Shown here piece after piece: positions 1 to 10,800 of a DNA stretch of 64,000 bases. The stretch is from positions 23,724,058 through 23,788,057 of the forward strand of contig CM049310.1 of NCBI GenBank assembly GCA_026874595.1, written 5' to 3'. A model generated the notes under the pieces. It worked only from the letters and a program-made list of their open reading frames with translations, did no database searches and had not been told where the DNA came from. The position numbers were made by a program, and so were the translations under genes. Source of the stretch: Sipunculus nudus (lineage: Eukaryota > Annelida > Sipuncula > Golfingiida > Sipunculidae). Positions within the stretch are counted from its first letter, which is position 1. Every line of letters begins with the position of its first letter.

Positions 1-155
1 GACCTGCCTTCAAGCAGGCTAACAACTTCTTATGGACCTTCAAGCTAAACACCCCCAATGGTGGATGGCGCAAGAAGAACAACCACTTTGTGGATGGTGG
101 TGACTTTGGCAACAGAGAAGACAAAATCAATGCTCTTCTGAAGAAGATGATCTAA
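1..155 (+). CDS. C-terminal end of an unrecognised protein (partial, last 50 codons)
   Basis: An open frame in register with position 3 runs from the window edge to a TAA at 153-155. It encodes 50 residues rich in aromatic, Asn and basic residues, with segments [14 protein letters not shown] and [12 protein letters not shown], and ends KKMI. Balanced composition and higher GC than the AT-rich DNA downstream argue for real coding sequence. No intron boundary is visible, so this is probably the 3' part of a last exon. I do not recognise the family. The Trp-Thr-Phe-Lys segment is faintly like the end of some glycoside hydrolases, but that is not enough for a call. The 5' part lies outside the window. 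The gene is convergent with ALDH8A1. Confidence 0.6.
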   Translation, partial: PAFKQANNFLWTFKLNTPNGGWRKKNNHFVDGGDFGNREDKINALLKKMI

Positions 156-885
156 ATACAGACACAAGACATTCAAAAATGTGACCACAAAGTGTTATCT
201 GTCAAGCCATGTTACTGTCACCATGCCATTAAACGGTCATCAGCTGCAGGGCCTTGTTTTCATTCATTTATCTTTGATCAGAAGATTGTGTTTTCAACAT
301 TTATGTTTGATTGTTTGTGAAACGTTTGTGGAGTTAGACTAGGGCCATTAAGGTTTAGCATTGATCTGGTTTAACTGGGAGAAAGGCTTTGGGTCGGGGG
401 TCCTCAAGGTAGCTCCATTAAATTTTTGTGCAGATTCAGTTGGATTTATCTGCCCTCTTCATTATAGTGTTGCCTAACATTACGTGCCAGTAGCATTTGT
501 TGCAGAGAAGTTTTGTGATAGATGGTTGATTAGTGAAGATTACACTGAAAATCTGTGATTAGTATGAATAATATCAGTGTTTAAAGGCCATTTCAAAAAT
601 AATTTGAGACTATTCATACTTCATGTCCCTCACTCAATTATACAGTTCATCTTTATGAAAGTTAAATGTTGAACTAGAAATCTGCATTCTATGGCCCCTT
701 TTCCATGCACGCAGAAAATGGGCGCATTTCTGTGCGCTGAAAAAATCTTGCTAGTGTAAATCAGGTATACCTTTTCTTCGCGAGTGCATGCTCCCTAACC
801 TGTATTTGCATTCTCTTTTACAGCCCGTATTCAAAGGCTTATTTGTGCATCAGTGACTGTACATTAGTGAAGGTCAAGCAAACGT
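156..885 (+). other. Probable 3' UTR and downstream DNA of the first gene
   Basis: This non-coding stretch directly follows the stop codon. ATTAAA hexamers near 227 and 417 could be polyadenylation signals but are too common in AT-rich DNA to rely on. No ORF, RNA gene or clear repeat was seen. Confidence 0.35.
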
Positions 886-3230
886 ATAGGGGACTGCATC
901 GTTGTTGTTTACATCCTGGCTACTGCTGGCCTGGTCAGAGGCTGGTAGGCAATAGCCTATCCCCCTTATAATTAGGTCATCCTTTTTGTACTAGCAGTAA
1001 CATGTGCCACCATCATCTCTCCATTCACACTTGTTTAAGTAATTTTATGCACCAGTCAGTTTGTTTGCAAATTAGTTGATACTTCTTTATACAATGTTAG
1101 TAATTATGTAGTGGTCAGCTTCCCTTTCCCCGACCTTTACAGCATGACGAATGGTTGAACAGATGATGTAAAAGTATAGCTAGACACTAACAAAGGCCAT
1201 ATCATTATTTCTTCATCTGTTTCATTGGCCTATACAATACATCAACCAAAGACAGCTTACTTGTGAGTCTCTGGTGGGCTACAATCATTTTAATCTGAAT
1301 CTGCAGGCCCTATAGTACCACCCAATAGAGAAATGTTGAGTTTGATTTACCCATGTCCTTAGGTCTCAGAAGTTTTGTCTCATGCATGAAAGTGTGTAAA
1401 CACTTTCTCATATTTCATTATTGATTTCAAAACTACTGCTTTGGGACCCCTTTAATATACATATTCTGAAAGCTGGGAATAATATATGCACTCTGAGTTT
1501 TCTAACCGAGTGATGTTATGTAGATTTTAGAATAATTTGCTTCATATAATTCCTTAAAAAATAGTTATATATATATAATATATAAATAAATATAAACCTA
1601 TAAGTGACATTTTTTAAACAGGTGTTGACTTTCTAAATTACAGTTTTCTATCTCATTTCAATGTGAAATATAAAAATAATTATAAGTAATCAATAGTATT
1701 TAAAATAAAAAAAAATAAAAGTTGTTATATTTAAATATGAAACAAAAATACAATATTTATCTTAAATAAAAAAGTAATTATTTTTGAATTTGAAATGTGA
1801 AAAATGTAGGTGAAACACCCCAACCCCAGTATTTGTATTGGGATGGTAATTATAACTTAAAATTATGTATTTTTTATATTTAAATATAAAATTTAAAAAT
1901 TATTTATGAGTAATCAATAAAATAAAAAAAATAAAAGTAGTAATATTTAAATATGAAAACAAAAAACAATATTTATCTAAAATGGGTAAAAAAAGGTAAT
2001 GTTTGAATTTGAAATGTGAAAAACGTAGGTGAAACACCCCCACCCTAGTTTTTGTATTAGGATGGTAATTATAACTTTTAAAATTATGAATTTATTTTAT
2101 ATTTAGATATGAAATGTAAAAAAAATTTTCATCAATTATGGGCATCCATATTAAATAAAATAAAAAAGAAATTTTTAAGCATTTTTAAGGTTCTGTTGAG
2201 AGGAAATCTCTTTAACATTTAATGGCTGAGAAATATCGATCCTACATAAACAGTAAAAAGTAGATAAAATCAATAAAAATTAAATAATTCTTAACATCAA
2301 CTGTCTTTGTATATAAATTAATTCGAATTATACTAAAACAAATAACCAGATCATGAACCATGACAGTACAAAACCATCATATATTTCCCTGTCAAAGAAA
2401 AGAGCCTGTTGAAGGCAATTTATTAAAATGATTTCCTAATTAACAAATTATTTTTGTTGTTATCAGTGCAAGTATTAGAAGACTTTGATTGCAAATATTA
2501 AAAGTATTAACATTAAATGTGCTTTGTGACTGTACATAAAAGCTCTCAGAGTATGCGTATATAGAAGGGTGGTTCATGTAGTTAAGTAAAGATTCACAAA
2601 AAATTATCATTAATGAATATAACTTTATATATGTTAACACATTAATTATCATTGGTTTGCAGCCTGGTTGGCAGTAATAACTTGGTATTATATTAAGAGT
2701 TATGCAGGGGCACTTTGAAACTTTTGACAGAAGGCTGACAATTTGGTTATAAAGGGGTGAAAATATAGAACTGTCATTACAGCACCTTTATCGGGCTTGA
2801 TCATACTCCATGTGGTGTAACATAAAGATATCAGTTACAGGATATGGGGCAATAAACTAGTGATTCTCTGATGAAGCATGTTTAGGGTAATTAAGAAAAA
2901 TGAGGCTTTACTTTGTGCGTGACTGCAAGTGGATCTATGTGGCCCTTTGTATATATAGACCAAGCAGGCAGCCTAAAGAAGCTTGGACTAAGTCCCTTTT
3001 GCTGCAGATTAGAAAATCCAACAGCTGTATAGCTCATTGGTAAATTATCTTGCAATTAATGTTATTAGACAAACATATTTAATGTAGAATGCAAACAATA
3101 TAGAACACGGAACAAGCGCACTGAGAAAGAAGTGCAACTGAGACAGTCAACATCCCTAAGTGTTTTGCCTACCAGCACTGCACATGCTGCTAAATCACAT
3201 GGTCTGTGACGTCACGATGCAGTCCCCTAT
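886..3230. mobile_element. Candidate 2.35 kb non-autonomous DNA element with terminal inverted repeats
   Basis: A 17-bp sequence beginning ATAGGGGACTGCATCGT at 886-902 recurs as a perfect reverse complement at 3214-3230. Weaker inverted similarity continues inward on both sides to GCTGGTAGGCA (about 950-960) and its complement TGCCTACCAGC (about 3167-3177). The interior is very AT-rich, has no meaningful ORF, and holds a 220-bp tandem duplication. The flanks show no obvious target-site duplication, so the superfamily is unknown. Confidence 0.5.
1664..2125. repeat. Two-copy tandem duplication, unit about 220 bp, AT-rich
   Basis: The markers TAATCAATA (1687 and 1911) and GGTGAAACACCC (1809 and 2028) repeat with a spacing of 219-224 bp in the same order. 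The copies are diverged mainly by small indels in A/T runs. The start of a third unit follows near 2095. Confidence 0.75.
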
Positions 3231-3324
3231 TCGAAATCTCATTATATTATCATTAAATTGGTTAAAAAAATAAAATTAATATAGATTTTATATAAGCCCA
3301 GATCCTGGAAGAAAAATAATTTTC

Positions 3325-4046
3325 AGCTCAGCTGAATGTAAGTCATCTGAGCTATGAAGATCACTCTTTGTCCGGCGTCTGTCTGTCTTTCTGTCTGTAT
3401 GTTAACCAGGCACAATTCGTAACCGCTGGTTCTGAAATCTTCTAGCTTTGTATCTAGGAAGGTCTATGAAAAATCTTTAAAAACCTGAAATTAGGTATGT
3501 TACCCATAATCTGCAGTTTGGTGGAGCCATCTGTATTTATTCTATTCTTGCAAATCATTTTCTCTATTTGTGAGACCTATGTGGTCATCTGTTAACAGGG
3601 CACAGATTGTACAGATTGGACCTATAAATTTCTGTCCTGACTTGCGGGGAGGCCTATGAAGGGTCACCTTGGAAACCTAAAATTAAGTAACCCATATCAT
3701 TCAAGCTATGGTACTCCAGAGTATCCCACAGAATAATGGAAAATTTGATACAAAGGCTCTTGTATCTGAACAAATAATACATTGATCACCATGATTTCTT
3801 GCATGCATATTGGGCCATTAATAATCTCCATGGAAACCTGAAAAGGTTCTCCGTTACTTATATCCTCTGAGCTATGGGGCTCAGAAATACCCCCAAGAAT
3901 AATTAAAAAATTTAAATGTAATAAAAAAGCTCCATTTTTTCCCTTGGTGCATCATTAAATGGTTTCAGGCCACAAGTTTCATTTATTACACAGTGCATAT
4001 GCTTGTGCTCATGTCCATTATTCTATTATTTACAGAGTTTTATTAC
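3325..4046 (+). repeat. Helentron/HINE-like modular repeat (hairpin end plus tandem modules)
   Basis: The stretch begins with a near-palindrome (3325-3353) whose outer arms AGCTCAG and CTGAGCT enclose a second pair. A GTCTGTCTGT-type run follows. After that come 180-360 bp modules carrying 'gagctatggggctcagaaata' style text, the same modules found at 46640-47620 and just beyond the DIRS element at 9545-9690. The DIRS element therefore seems to have inserted into this array. No coding content. Confidence 0.6.
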
Positions 4047-4066
4047 GTAACCATAATTGTGAGCTG

Positions 4067-4194
4067 TTTCTGTATTAATGAGAATTTTCTCTGTTAAGGT
4101 TTATACGCCAGAGTAAGCCAACCGTAAATTTTCCCTTATTGGGCCCATTATCGCCCACCCTGCCTCACTCCCGTGTATCTAGGTCACACTTCCG
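4067..4194 (+). repeat. DIRS left inverted terminal repeat
   Basis: This stretch is the reverse complement of 9319-9443 over about 125 bp with a modest number of mismatches. Anchors are CTGTATTAATGAG at the outer side, GGGCCCATTAT in the middle and CTAGGTCACACTTCCG at the inner side. Confidence 0.88.
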
Positions 4195-4766
4195 TTTCCT
4201 GTTATCACTTTTTTTTCTGGCGTTAAGCCATGATGGATGCATAAACCCGCTCTGCGAGATCGTCCACTGTTATGGGTTGTACTTAAAGGGTTTGCCAACT
4301 GATACTGTAAGTAGAGTTTGTTTTTCCCTTCCTGCCATGGAGAACCCCCCGTATTGTTCAACTTGTGGTTCCTTAATCCCTAACCCCTCTTTGTTTCCTG
4401 TGCCATTCCCAGAACGACACTTGCCGGGGTACGGCTGATCCCTGCTTTTACTGTCAAACGTGGTCCTTGGACAAGTCGACCATGTTTAATGCATGGTCCC
4501 AGTGGTAGGGGTTTTTCCTTCCTCGGTTCCATTGTCTGGTGCCCCTGTCAGTCCAGGGTTGGGGGGGGGGGGGGCTACCTGGGATGACTGTAACCCTCCT
4601 GTGTTATGCTCTCTGTCTGTTATTACATGTAGTGTTACTATTCCCATAGTTTCCACTACCAAGTCCTTATTGTCTCATACCTGTAAACGAAGACTTCGCC
4701 TGTCCCCTCAGCGGGTCAGTTAAGACTGATATATTTTGCAAGCTTTTCCGTTTTTGTTCATCTGTT

Positions 4767-6305
4767 ATGTCGGATCTAGATGATTCGTCTAGACTCCTTT
4801 CCACAGCAGCGGTGCCTTTCCCGGCTCTGCCCGCTCTCTCCCCTCAGCTGCTGCCATCCCCTCTGGCTCCCCGTCAGCTTCCTTCCCTGACCCCTGCTTC
4901 TGCTGGTGCCGCCAAGCTTTGTTCAGCTGTGTTTCCACGGAAGGTAGTACATATTTCCGCCCCTGTGTCTAGCCCTCCGTCCTCTTCGTTTCAGCATACC
5001 CCGCTTGCTGTTGCTGCTGGCGCACCCAGTTGCCGTCCTGCGGTTCCTGTTCTGGGCGGCCGTTTCTTTATTCCAGACTCCTCCTGTTGCTGTTCCGCCT
5101 GCGGCCTGCGGTTACTCAGCTGGTTCCTGCCTCTGGCTGACCCTCCGCTTCTTTCTTCCAGCCTCAGCCTGTTGTGGTTCCTAGGGATTCCTTGGAGCCT
5201 GATTCCAGGGACTCTCCAGCTTCTCCTTCTGCTTTGTCTGCGGACCCCGCCCTGGTTACGGACCAGTGGTTGGAGGTTGCGCTCCAGCACAAGGCTTGGC
5301 CGGCTCGCAAGTCGGCTCTCCTTAAATTTGTGGCCTCATCCACTCAGGAGGCGCAGCGGGACAGACCAAAATTCCACTGACTGCAGCCTTGATCGCCTCA
5401 GGCCTTGGCGACCTGGTTCTATTTGAACCCGGCTACCCCTCAGGCACCTTCCACCACACCCCCTGTGTGTATGGAATTCACTGACAGTCGGTCAAACTGT
5501 TGCGAGCATCATGCCGCTGTCTCTGGTTCGCTTTCCACTGCTACAGGTGCCACGGTGTCTCCCGGGTCATCTAAAGCGTATTCCTCCTGTACCCTCTGGA
5601 CCTCCCATGGGTACCGGGCAACCTGTTTTGACAGGTTGATTCCTTCTCCTGCTCATCCCGAGGTTCCTTCTTCGCCCATGTGACTGGAATCGGGCCTAGA
5701 CCAACCGTTCGCAGATGGGAAATCGTTTCCTCCATCCGCCCACGTTTCTGACTGTCAACTTACCGATTTGGATGGCCCTGGCTGTTTGGCCGTTGGGATG
5801 GTTAATGACTTACAAGCAGTAACTGGCCTCCTCGCTGTATCTAATGATCCGGCCACCATTATTGATATTTGGCAGGCCTCGGCACACTATTGTACCGAAC
5901 TCAACACGTCATTTGGCGTCTGGTCGAAAACTGCATACTACTTCACCGTTCAGCTTGTAACGTTTACTAAAACCTGAACTTACACAGGCTGAATTGTCTG
6001 AGCTCTACAATCAGCCCTTTATCGGTTCCCTCCTGTTTGGGGGTGAACTTCGGCCCCTCTTTGAACGTGCTTTAGACAGTTCTGATCGGCAGGCCCGCCT
6101 CCGTTTGGCGGTCCCTGCCACTCAGCAGTCATACAGGATTCCTCGGTCTCGGCCTTCCACTTCGGCCCCCTCCACTACATGTCAGGCTGCTGCTCCATCT
6201 TCCCAGCCTTCCTCCCGTACTGGCCCATCCAAATCCTTTCGCAGACGATCCTCCTCTACCAAGAAAGAACTCCTTGGGTCCGGTCAGCGCTTACCTAAGC
6301 ACTCA
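4767..6305 (+). pseudogene. DIRS gag-like ORF1 remnant
   Basis: An ATG at 4767 opens a frame reading MSDLDDSSRLLSTAAVPFPA, strongly Pro-, Ala- and Ser-rich, continuing to 5426. The sense then appears to pass to neighbouring frames. One around 5174-5380 carries an Asp/Glu-rich stretch. Another at 5994-6305 contains LYNQPFIGSLLFGGELRPLF followed by a Ser/Thr/Pro/Arg-rich basic tail. This is what a DIRS ORF1 product looks like, though such proteins are poorly conserved and the assignment rests mainly on position upstream of the reverse transcriptase. At least two frame changes and a missing single continuous frame make it a pseudogene. A run of 13 or more G at about 4560 lies upstream. Confidence 0.6.
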
Positions 6306-6449
6306 TAATCCTGCCTGGGCAGCCATCACTTCGCACCGTTTAGTTTTAAGCAGGATAAAATTCAGGTTCCGAATTTTGTTTTTACACGACCATCCCATTA
6401 CTATGCACCCGTTCTACACTCCTTCAATAGATCCAGTCAGATACTCGCA

Positions 6450-7041
6450 TTGCAGAAGGCCTTTCAATCTATGTTAGAGAAAAGGGCTATTCTCGAGGTT
6501 CCCCCTTCCACTCGGGGGTTTTACTCTCAACTCTGGTTCCGAAATCACACGGAAAGTGGCGCCCCATTATAGATATCCAGCGGCTCAATTTGTTCATTGC
6601 CCCGCCGCCCTTTTGGATGTTCAATATTCATGCAGTCTTCTGCTTTATCCACAGATGGATTGGGCATTCAAAATCAACTTTACAGATGCGTATTTTCACG
6701 TTCCAATCCAGCCGTCATCACAACTATTTCTTCGGTTTTCCTACAAAAACTGTGTGTATCATTTCCGTGCGCTTCCGTTCAGAATCATTGTGGCCCCCTA
6801 GATTTTTACAATGCTTGTCCACACGGTCACCATTTACCTTGGCTCACGGGGCATCTCGGTGCTCCCTTACCTTGACAATTGGCTTGTCCATACGGCCGAT
6901 CACTCTCTCTTTCTGGAACAAAGAAACCAGGTTCTCTCTTTGCCATGGAACCTCGTGTTTCTTGTCGATGCCGAGAAATTGCAATTCACTCCCACCAAGT
7001 CCCTCCAGTTTCAGGGCGTGGTCCTCAATTTTGCATCTTAA
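6450..7041 (+). pseudogene. DIRS reverse transcriptase remnant
   Basis: Recognisable RT blocks occur in order but in different frames. They are LEKRAILEVPPSTRGFYSQL (from about 6475), GKWRPIIDIQRLN (about 6555), TDAYFHVPIQPS with LRFSYKN (6660-6760), then GISVLPYLDNWLVHTADHS (about 6850) and LQFQGVVLNF near 7020. The DAYFHVPI block and the solo DD-type box are typical of the DIRS/Ngaro RT lineage. The active-site box is YLDN, with Asn in place of the second Asp. Frame changes near 6540 and 6800 remove any chance of a functional product. Confidence 0.85.
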
Positions 7042-7236
7042 ACGGCATCTCTCCCGCGCGATTTTGATCTGAAACTCAGGGCACAGATCTGTTCCTTTCT
7101 CACATCTCACTGTATAGGCTGTCATGCTGCAGCTTCTCTCCATGGCACTCTCAACTGGGCCACGACTTTCGTTCCGTTCGGTGGGCTCTATCTCCTTCCG
7201 GTTCAGTCGCTCCTTCGAGATCGTTGCCTTCTCCAC

Positions 7237-7666
7237 GTGAGTTCGGTTCATCCCACGGTCCTACCATTTCACCTCCGATGGCCGGTCCTTCCTCCCTGGC
7301 TGGACCTTTCTCCTTCAGGGTGTCCCTTTCTCTCAGGTGATCGATTGTACACGGGTGCCCATATGGCCGATCTCAGAGTCTTGGGCATCTGGTCCCCTCA
7401 GAATGCCTCCTTCATATAAATGTACTCAAACTTCGCGCAGTCCATCGGGCGATCTCCTGTTGGTCCCGCCGTTTACTGGGCCGTCATATCTTAGTCATGA
7501 CGAACAATACCACGGTGGTGGCATATATAAACAAGCATGGCGGTACTCGATCTCCTACCTCTTGTTTGACCTTTGTATGACGATGAGTGCCTCGCTCCGC
7601 GGTGTCATCTTCCGGGCCTCTCGAACATTCTCGCCAACACCCTCTCCTGTCGCCCCACGTCTCCAT
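7237..7666 (+). pseudogene. DIRS RNase H domain remnant
   Basis: Downstream of the RT, three blocks resemble the DIRS RNase H. GAHMADLRVLGIWSP (about 7350) fits the strand after the first Asp. LVMTNNTTVVAYINKHGGTR (about 7490) fits the second box, where Asp is replaced by Asn. HLPGLSNILANTLS (about 7608) fits the terminal His box. The blocks lie in more than one frame and a stop at about 7420 interrupts the first. Confidence 0.8.
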
Positions 7667-8106
7667 TTCTGCTGGTTGTCATTCCCCTGTCTGTCATTAG
7701 GTGTCTCTTCGCTCGCCAAGGGTGTCCGGAAATCCATTTGTTCGATTTTCCCTCCCCCCGAGCCCTCGTTCCTACTGTGACGCGGCTATGTCGCCCTCGC
7801 GACCGTCTCCCAGACACCCCGGCGTCTGTCTGGTCTCACCTGTATCTCTACGCGTTTCTGGGGCCCTGTCTCATCCGCCGGATCCTCCTCCATCTGTCCC
7901 TTGCCGGATCTCCTCATCCTTCCTTTTCATTCTGTGGCTCCCTTGTTTCCCCTGTGGTGCTCGTTTCTCTCCCAGCCGCCGCTTCTTCTGCCGCTCTGGA
8001 TGGATCTCCCATTGTTCCCCGTTCTCGTTGTCCATTTCGGTCGTGCCCTTTGTGGGCATGTGTACTATCATTGGACCCCTTAAAAGATCAAGGCATTTTG
8101 AGCCCA

Positions 8107-9117
8107 GCTGCTCTCATTGCCTTGGCTCCCTGTCGCTGTTCTTCGGACCGCATCTATGACTACTGGTGGCGCATCTTCTCCACCTGGGCGGCTGACCAAG
8201 GAATCTCCCCATTTAACCTGTTGAATTCGGTTGAAATCTTGGATTTCTTTGTTTATTTACTACAAATTAAACAGTTATCCTGCCGCCCTCCTGTCAGTCC
8301 TCTGTCCACTGGGTCACGATCATGTCCTCCGCCATCCTGTGGTGATGGACTTTCTGTAGGGGGTACACACCAGATCTTCTCGTCCTCAATACGTATCTTC
8401 TTCCTGGCACCTGGATGTGGTCTTACAACACCTCTGCCGACCCCCGTATGAGCCTCTTAGTTCAGCGCATCTTCTGCATTTGTCTCGGAAAACGGTTTTC
8501 CTACTGGCTCTTGCATCTGCTGGTTGCCGCTCTGAGCTTCAAATTTACACAAATTGCGGCCAACTGTTTATCGGCCACTTACATTTCCCTCCTGATTTCT
8601 ATAAGAAGAACCAAAATTTTGATGATCCTCCGTTACCTTGGCATGTTCCGGCCCTCCCTAACGGTCAATACTGGTATGGGGCCACAAATTGCCCAGTCTG
8701 TGCTTTATGTTACTATCTTATAGCTACAAATTCTATTCGGGGGGGGGGGGGGTAAGAAGTTATTTTCACGAAAATCTCACAAAGAAATTAGCCCAATCAC
8801 CATCAGTGCATGGCTAAAAGCTACCATTTGAATCTGCTTCTCCGTCGACATTGGAGCAATTTCAAGTCAAAGCTCATGACGTCCAGACCATCTCAACCTC
8901 ATTGGCCCATTTATCAGGGATTTCCCCTAACCAACTTGTTAAGAAAGGGTTTTGGAAATCTCCATCCACCTTCACCCGGTTTTATCTGAGAGATGTCGCT
9001 CTGCAATATTCGGGCCTTTACTCCGTTGGCCCTGTGGTCGCTGCAGGTGAAGTCCTCACAACCTGCTTACATTCCATGGCAGTGTCTAGGTCTTCGCCTG
9101 CACCTTTGCTTCAGTGA
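8107..9117 (+). pseudogene. DIRS tyrosine recombinase remnant
   Basis: The N-terminal SAM-like part reads YDYWWRIFSTWAADQGISPF (about 8155), in the frame that runs 7573-8451. In the next frame ASAGCRSELQIY (about 8520) is the box carrying the first catalytic Arg. The last frame (8851-9117) contains AHDVQTISTSLA, where the usual His-x-x-Arg has Gln for Arg, and TFTRFYLRDV with the nucleophile Tyr. A run of about 12 G at 8740-8752 sits between the last two frames and marks a frame change. DIRS elements use this enzyme to integrate a circular intermediate; the lost Arg and broken frame make this copy inactive. Confidence 0.85.
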
Positions 9118-9180
9118 TGTTCTTCTCCTTCCCGATGTTTCTAGGTAGGTATCCCCTCCCCAAGGTTTATCTGTCATATT

Positions 9181-9280
9181 CTCATTAATACAGAAACAGC
9201 TGTTTACTTAAAATCCCCCCCCCCCCCAGTTCCCTCCCGTTGATTGGTGGTTTTGTTAGTAAACTGTTGTGAGCTTTTCT
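9181..9280 (+). repeat. DIRS internal complementary region
   Basis: The first part (CTCATTAATACAGAAACAGC) is complementary to the left end near 4061-4081. The second part, after a C run, is complementary to the right end at 9437-9490, including TTTTGTTAGTAAACTGTTGT. Read in reverse complement it spells right end joined to left end, which is the expected circle-junction template of DIRS elements. Confidence 0.85.
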
Positions 9281-9318
9281 ATATAACAAACAGCTCTCCC
9301 TCCCAGTCCTCTTCCGTA

Positions 9319-9443
9319 CGGAAGTGTGACCTAGATATACGGTAGTGCGGCGGGGTGGGCTATAATGGGCCCAATAAAGGAATATCGGTTGGCTTATTCT
9401 GGCCTATAAACCATAAAAGAGAAAATTCTCATTAATACAGAAA
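9319..9443 (+). repeat. DIRS right inverted terminal repeat
   Basis: Reverse-complement partner of 4067-4194. The outer tail 9444-9521, including a G-rich tract, extends past the inverted repeat, as is normal for DIRS right ends. Confidence 0.88.
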
Positions 9444-9521
9444 AGCTCACAACAGTTTACTAACAAAACCACCATTCACAGGGAGGGAATGGGTGGGGGT
9501 GGGGGGTGGGGGTTCATTTTA

Positions 9522-9690
9522 GCAGGGCCATTTTCTCTTAGCTTTTCCTCGGAGCCAAGGTATTCAGAATAACCCCTGAGAATAATTAAAAATTTTATAC
9601 GCCATCTGAACGACTAATGCATTGATAACCATGATTCGTTGCATGCTAATGATCATGGAGTGTTTCATCAATTCTTGCAGACTAGTGGCG
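9522..9690 (+). repeat. Fragment of the 'gagctatggggctcag' repeat module
   Basis: Text such as AACCCCTGAGAATAATTAAA and ATGCATTGATAACCATGATT is shared with 3720-3900 and 46680-46800. It is the far flank of the array interrupted by the DIRS element. Confidence 0.6.
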
Positions 9691-9692
9691 AT

Positions 9693-10377
9693 ATCTGTAT
9701 TTTTAGCGAACCTGTGAGCTTATGCGATGGTGTGGCGTCGTCTGTCGTCTGTACTTTAACCCATACTGTCTTGAAAACGGCAAGAGTTAGCATCACAGAA
9801 TTTTATGCAAAAAATTAGTCATCCAAAAAACTCTATCGGATTTTGCTTATTTTTTGGCTAACTGCATTTTCTTAGATTTTATAGGGAAAAAGCTAAAAAA
9901 AGCTTCAAAAATCTTCTTCTCCGAAACTGTTCAGCCAAATTGTCCAATATTTCACAGAAATGATCCCTGGAACAATCTCTCTCAAGTTTGTTGGAATGGT
10001 TTAAGTTCTGTGATTTTTGGCCGAGTTACAGCTAGTTGAACTAAGTCATCTGTCCAAAAAAGCATACTAAAATAACAATCATAGAAACGGCTGGAGCTAT
10101 CATCAACAAATTTTATGCCAATGGTGGTTACACGAGTCATATCTGAAATTGAGGTATTGGTGGCGCCACCTACATTGATCTGTTTTTTAAAAGCGAAAAT
10201 GTAATTTTAAACTCTTCTAGCTTATACACTGATTTATGATGAAACTGTTAAGCTGATTGGTTTAAACTTGACAAGAATCATTCTATGGTAGGGTTTTGCC
10301 AGTTTTATAAGAATAGATTGGGTAAATACAGCTTTATAAAAGCATTTTAGCCAATTGAAAAAGGCTTTCTGTGTTTG
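9693..10377 (+). repeat. Dispersed repeat family 2 (GATGGTGTGGCGTCGTC terminus), + copy
   Basis: It starts with CTGTGAGCTTATGCGATGG followed by TGTGGCGTCGTCTGTCGTC. Internal modules of 200-300 bp, for example TTCACAGAAATGATCCC and AGAATCATTCTATGGTAGG, match the reverse complement of 13500-14735. Confidence 0.7.
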
Positions 10378-10488
10378 AAAACAGATTTGACAATATGCTG
10401 AGTTTCAGCAGCCAATTCAAGAGGTCACTCAGTACAACCAGTTGGGGTCCAGACATCAAGATAGCAACTGATCTGGCTCTGAATTGTG

Positions 10489-10548
10489 TCTAGACAATGT
10501 GTCTAGATGTCTAGACACAGCGTCTAGATGTCTAAACACAATGTCTAG
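10489..10548. repeat. Cluster of TCTAGA palindromes
   Basis: Five TCTAGA hexamers occur in 60 bp (10489, 10502, 10510, 10523, 10543), mostly inside the larger palindromic text TGTCTAGACA. It is a small degenerate tandem of about 13-20 bp units. Confidence 0.8.
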
Positions 10549-10604
10549 ACACAGATTTCCCAGATTATTGGAACTATATCTTTCAGCTGTCTGAAAAAAT
10601 TTGG

Positions 10605-10800
10605 TTTGCATTTTTAGCAAATCTGTGAGCTTAAGCAATGGTGTGGCGTCGTCCGTCTTCAGTCTTGTGTCGTGCATCATAGCTATCTCAAAATTGAAAA
10701 GTGTTTGAGAAATCATAATGTTGACAAAGGTCATAGAATATATGAGGACAAATTTGGTCCTGACAGTTACAGCCATTCCACAGATATCTTGTTTTATTGC
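10605..10800 (+). repeat. Second family 2 terminus fragment
   Basis: The start repeats the family 2 terminus: GCAAATCTGTGAGCTTAAGC, then AATGGTGTGGCGTCGTCCGTC. Only about 190 bp is recognisable. Confidence 0.6.

Larger units (their letters stand above)
4047..9521 (+). mobile_element. DIRS-like tyrosine-recombinase retrotransposon, complete structure but decayed coding regions
   Basis: The element has every structural part of a DIRS-1 group element. It has inverted rather than direct terminal repeats (4067-4194 and 9319-9443). An internal complementary region at 9181-9280 matches both outer ends in reverse complement. Coding order on the + strand is a Pro/Ser-rich gag-like region, reverse transcriptase, RNase H, and a tyrosine recombinase ending TFTRFYLRDV. 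DIRS elements are known to integrate through a circular DNA intermediate using this recombinase instead of an integrase. Frameshifts and stops break every domain, the RT box reads YLDN instead of YLDD, and the recombinase HxxR box reads HDVQ, so it is almost surely inactive. The outer ends are set by alignment to the internal complementary region and are good to about 10 bp. Confidence 0.9.

Noticed and set aside
7605-7817. Minus-strand frames across the DIRS element
   Set aside because: Shadows of the GC-richer sense coding remnants.
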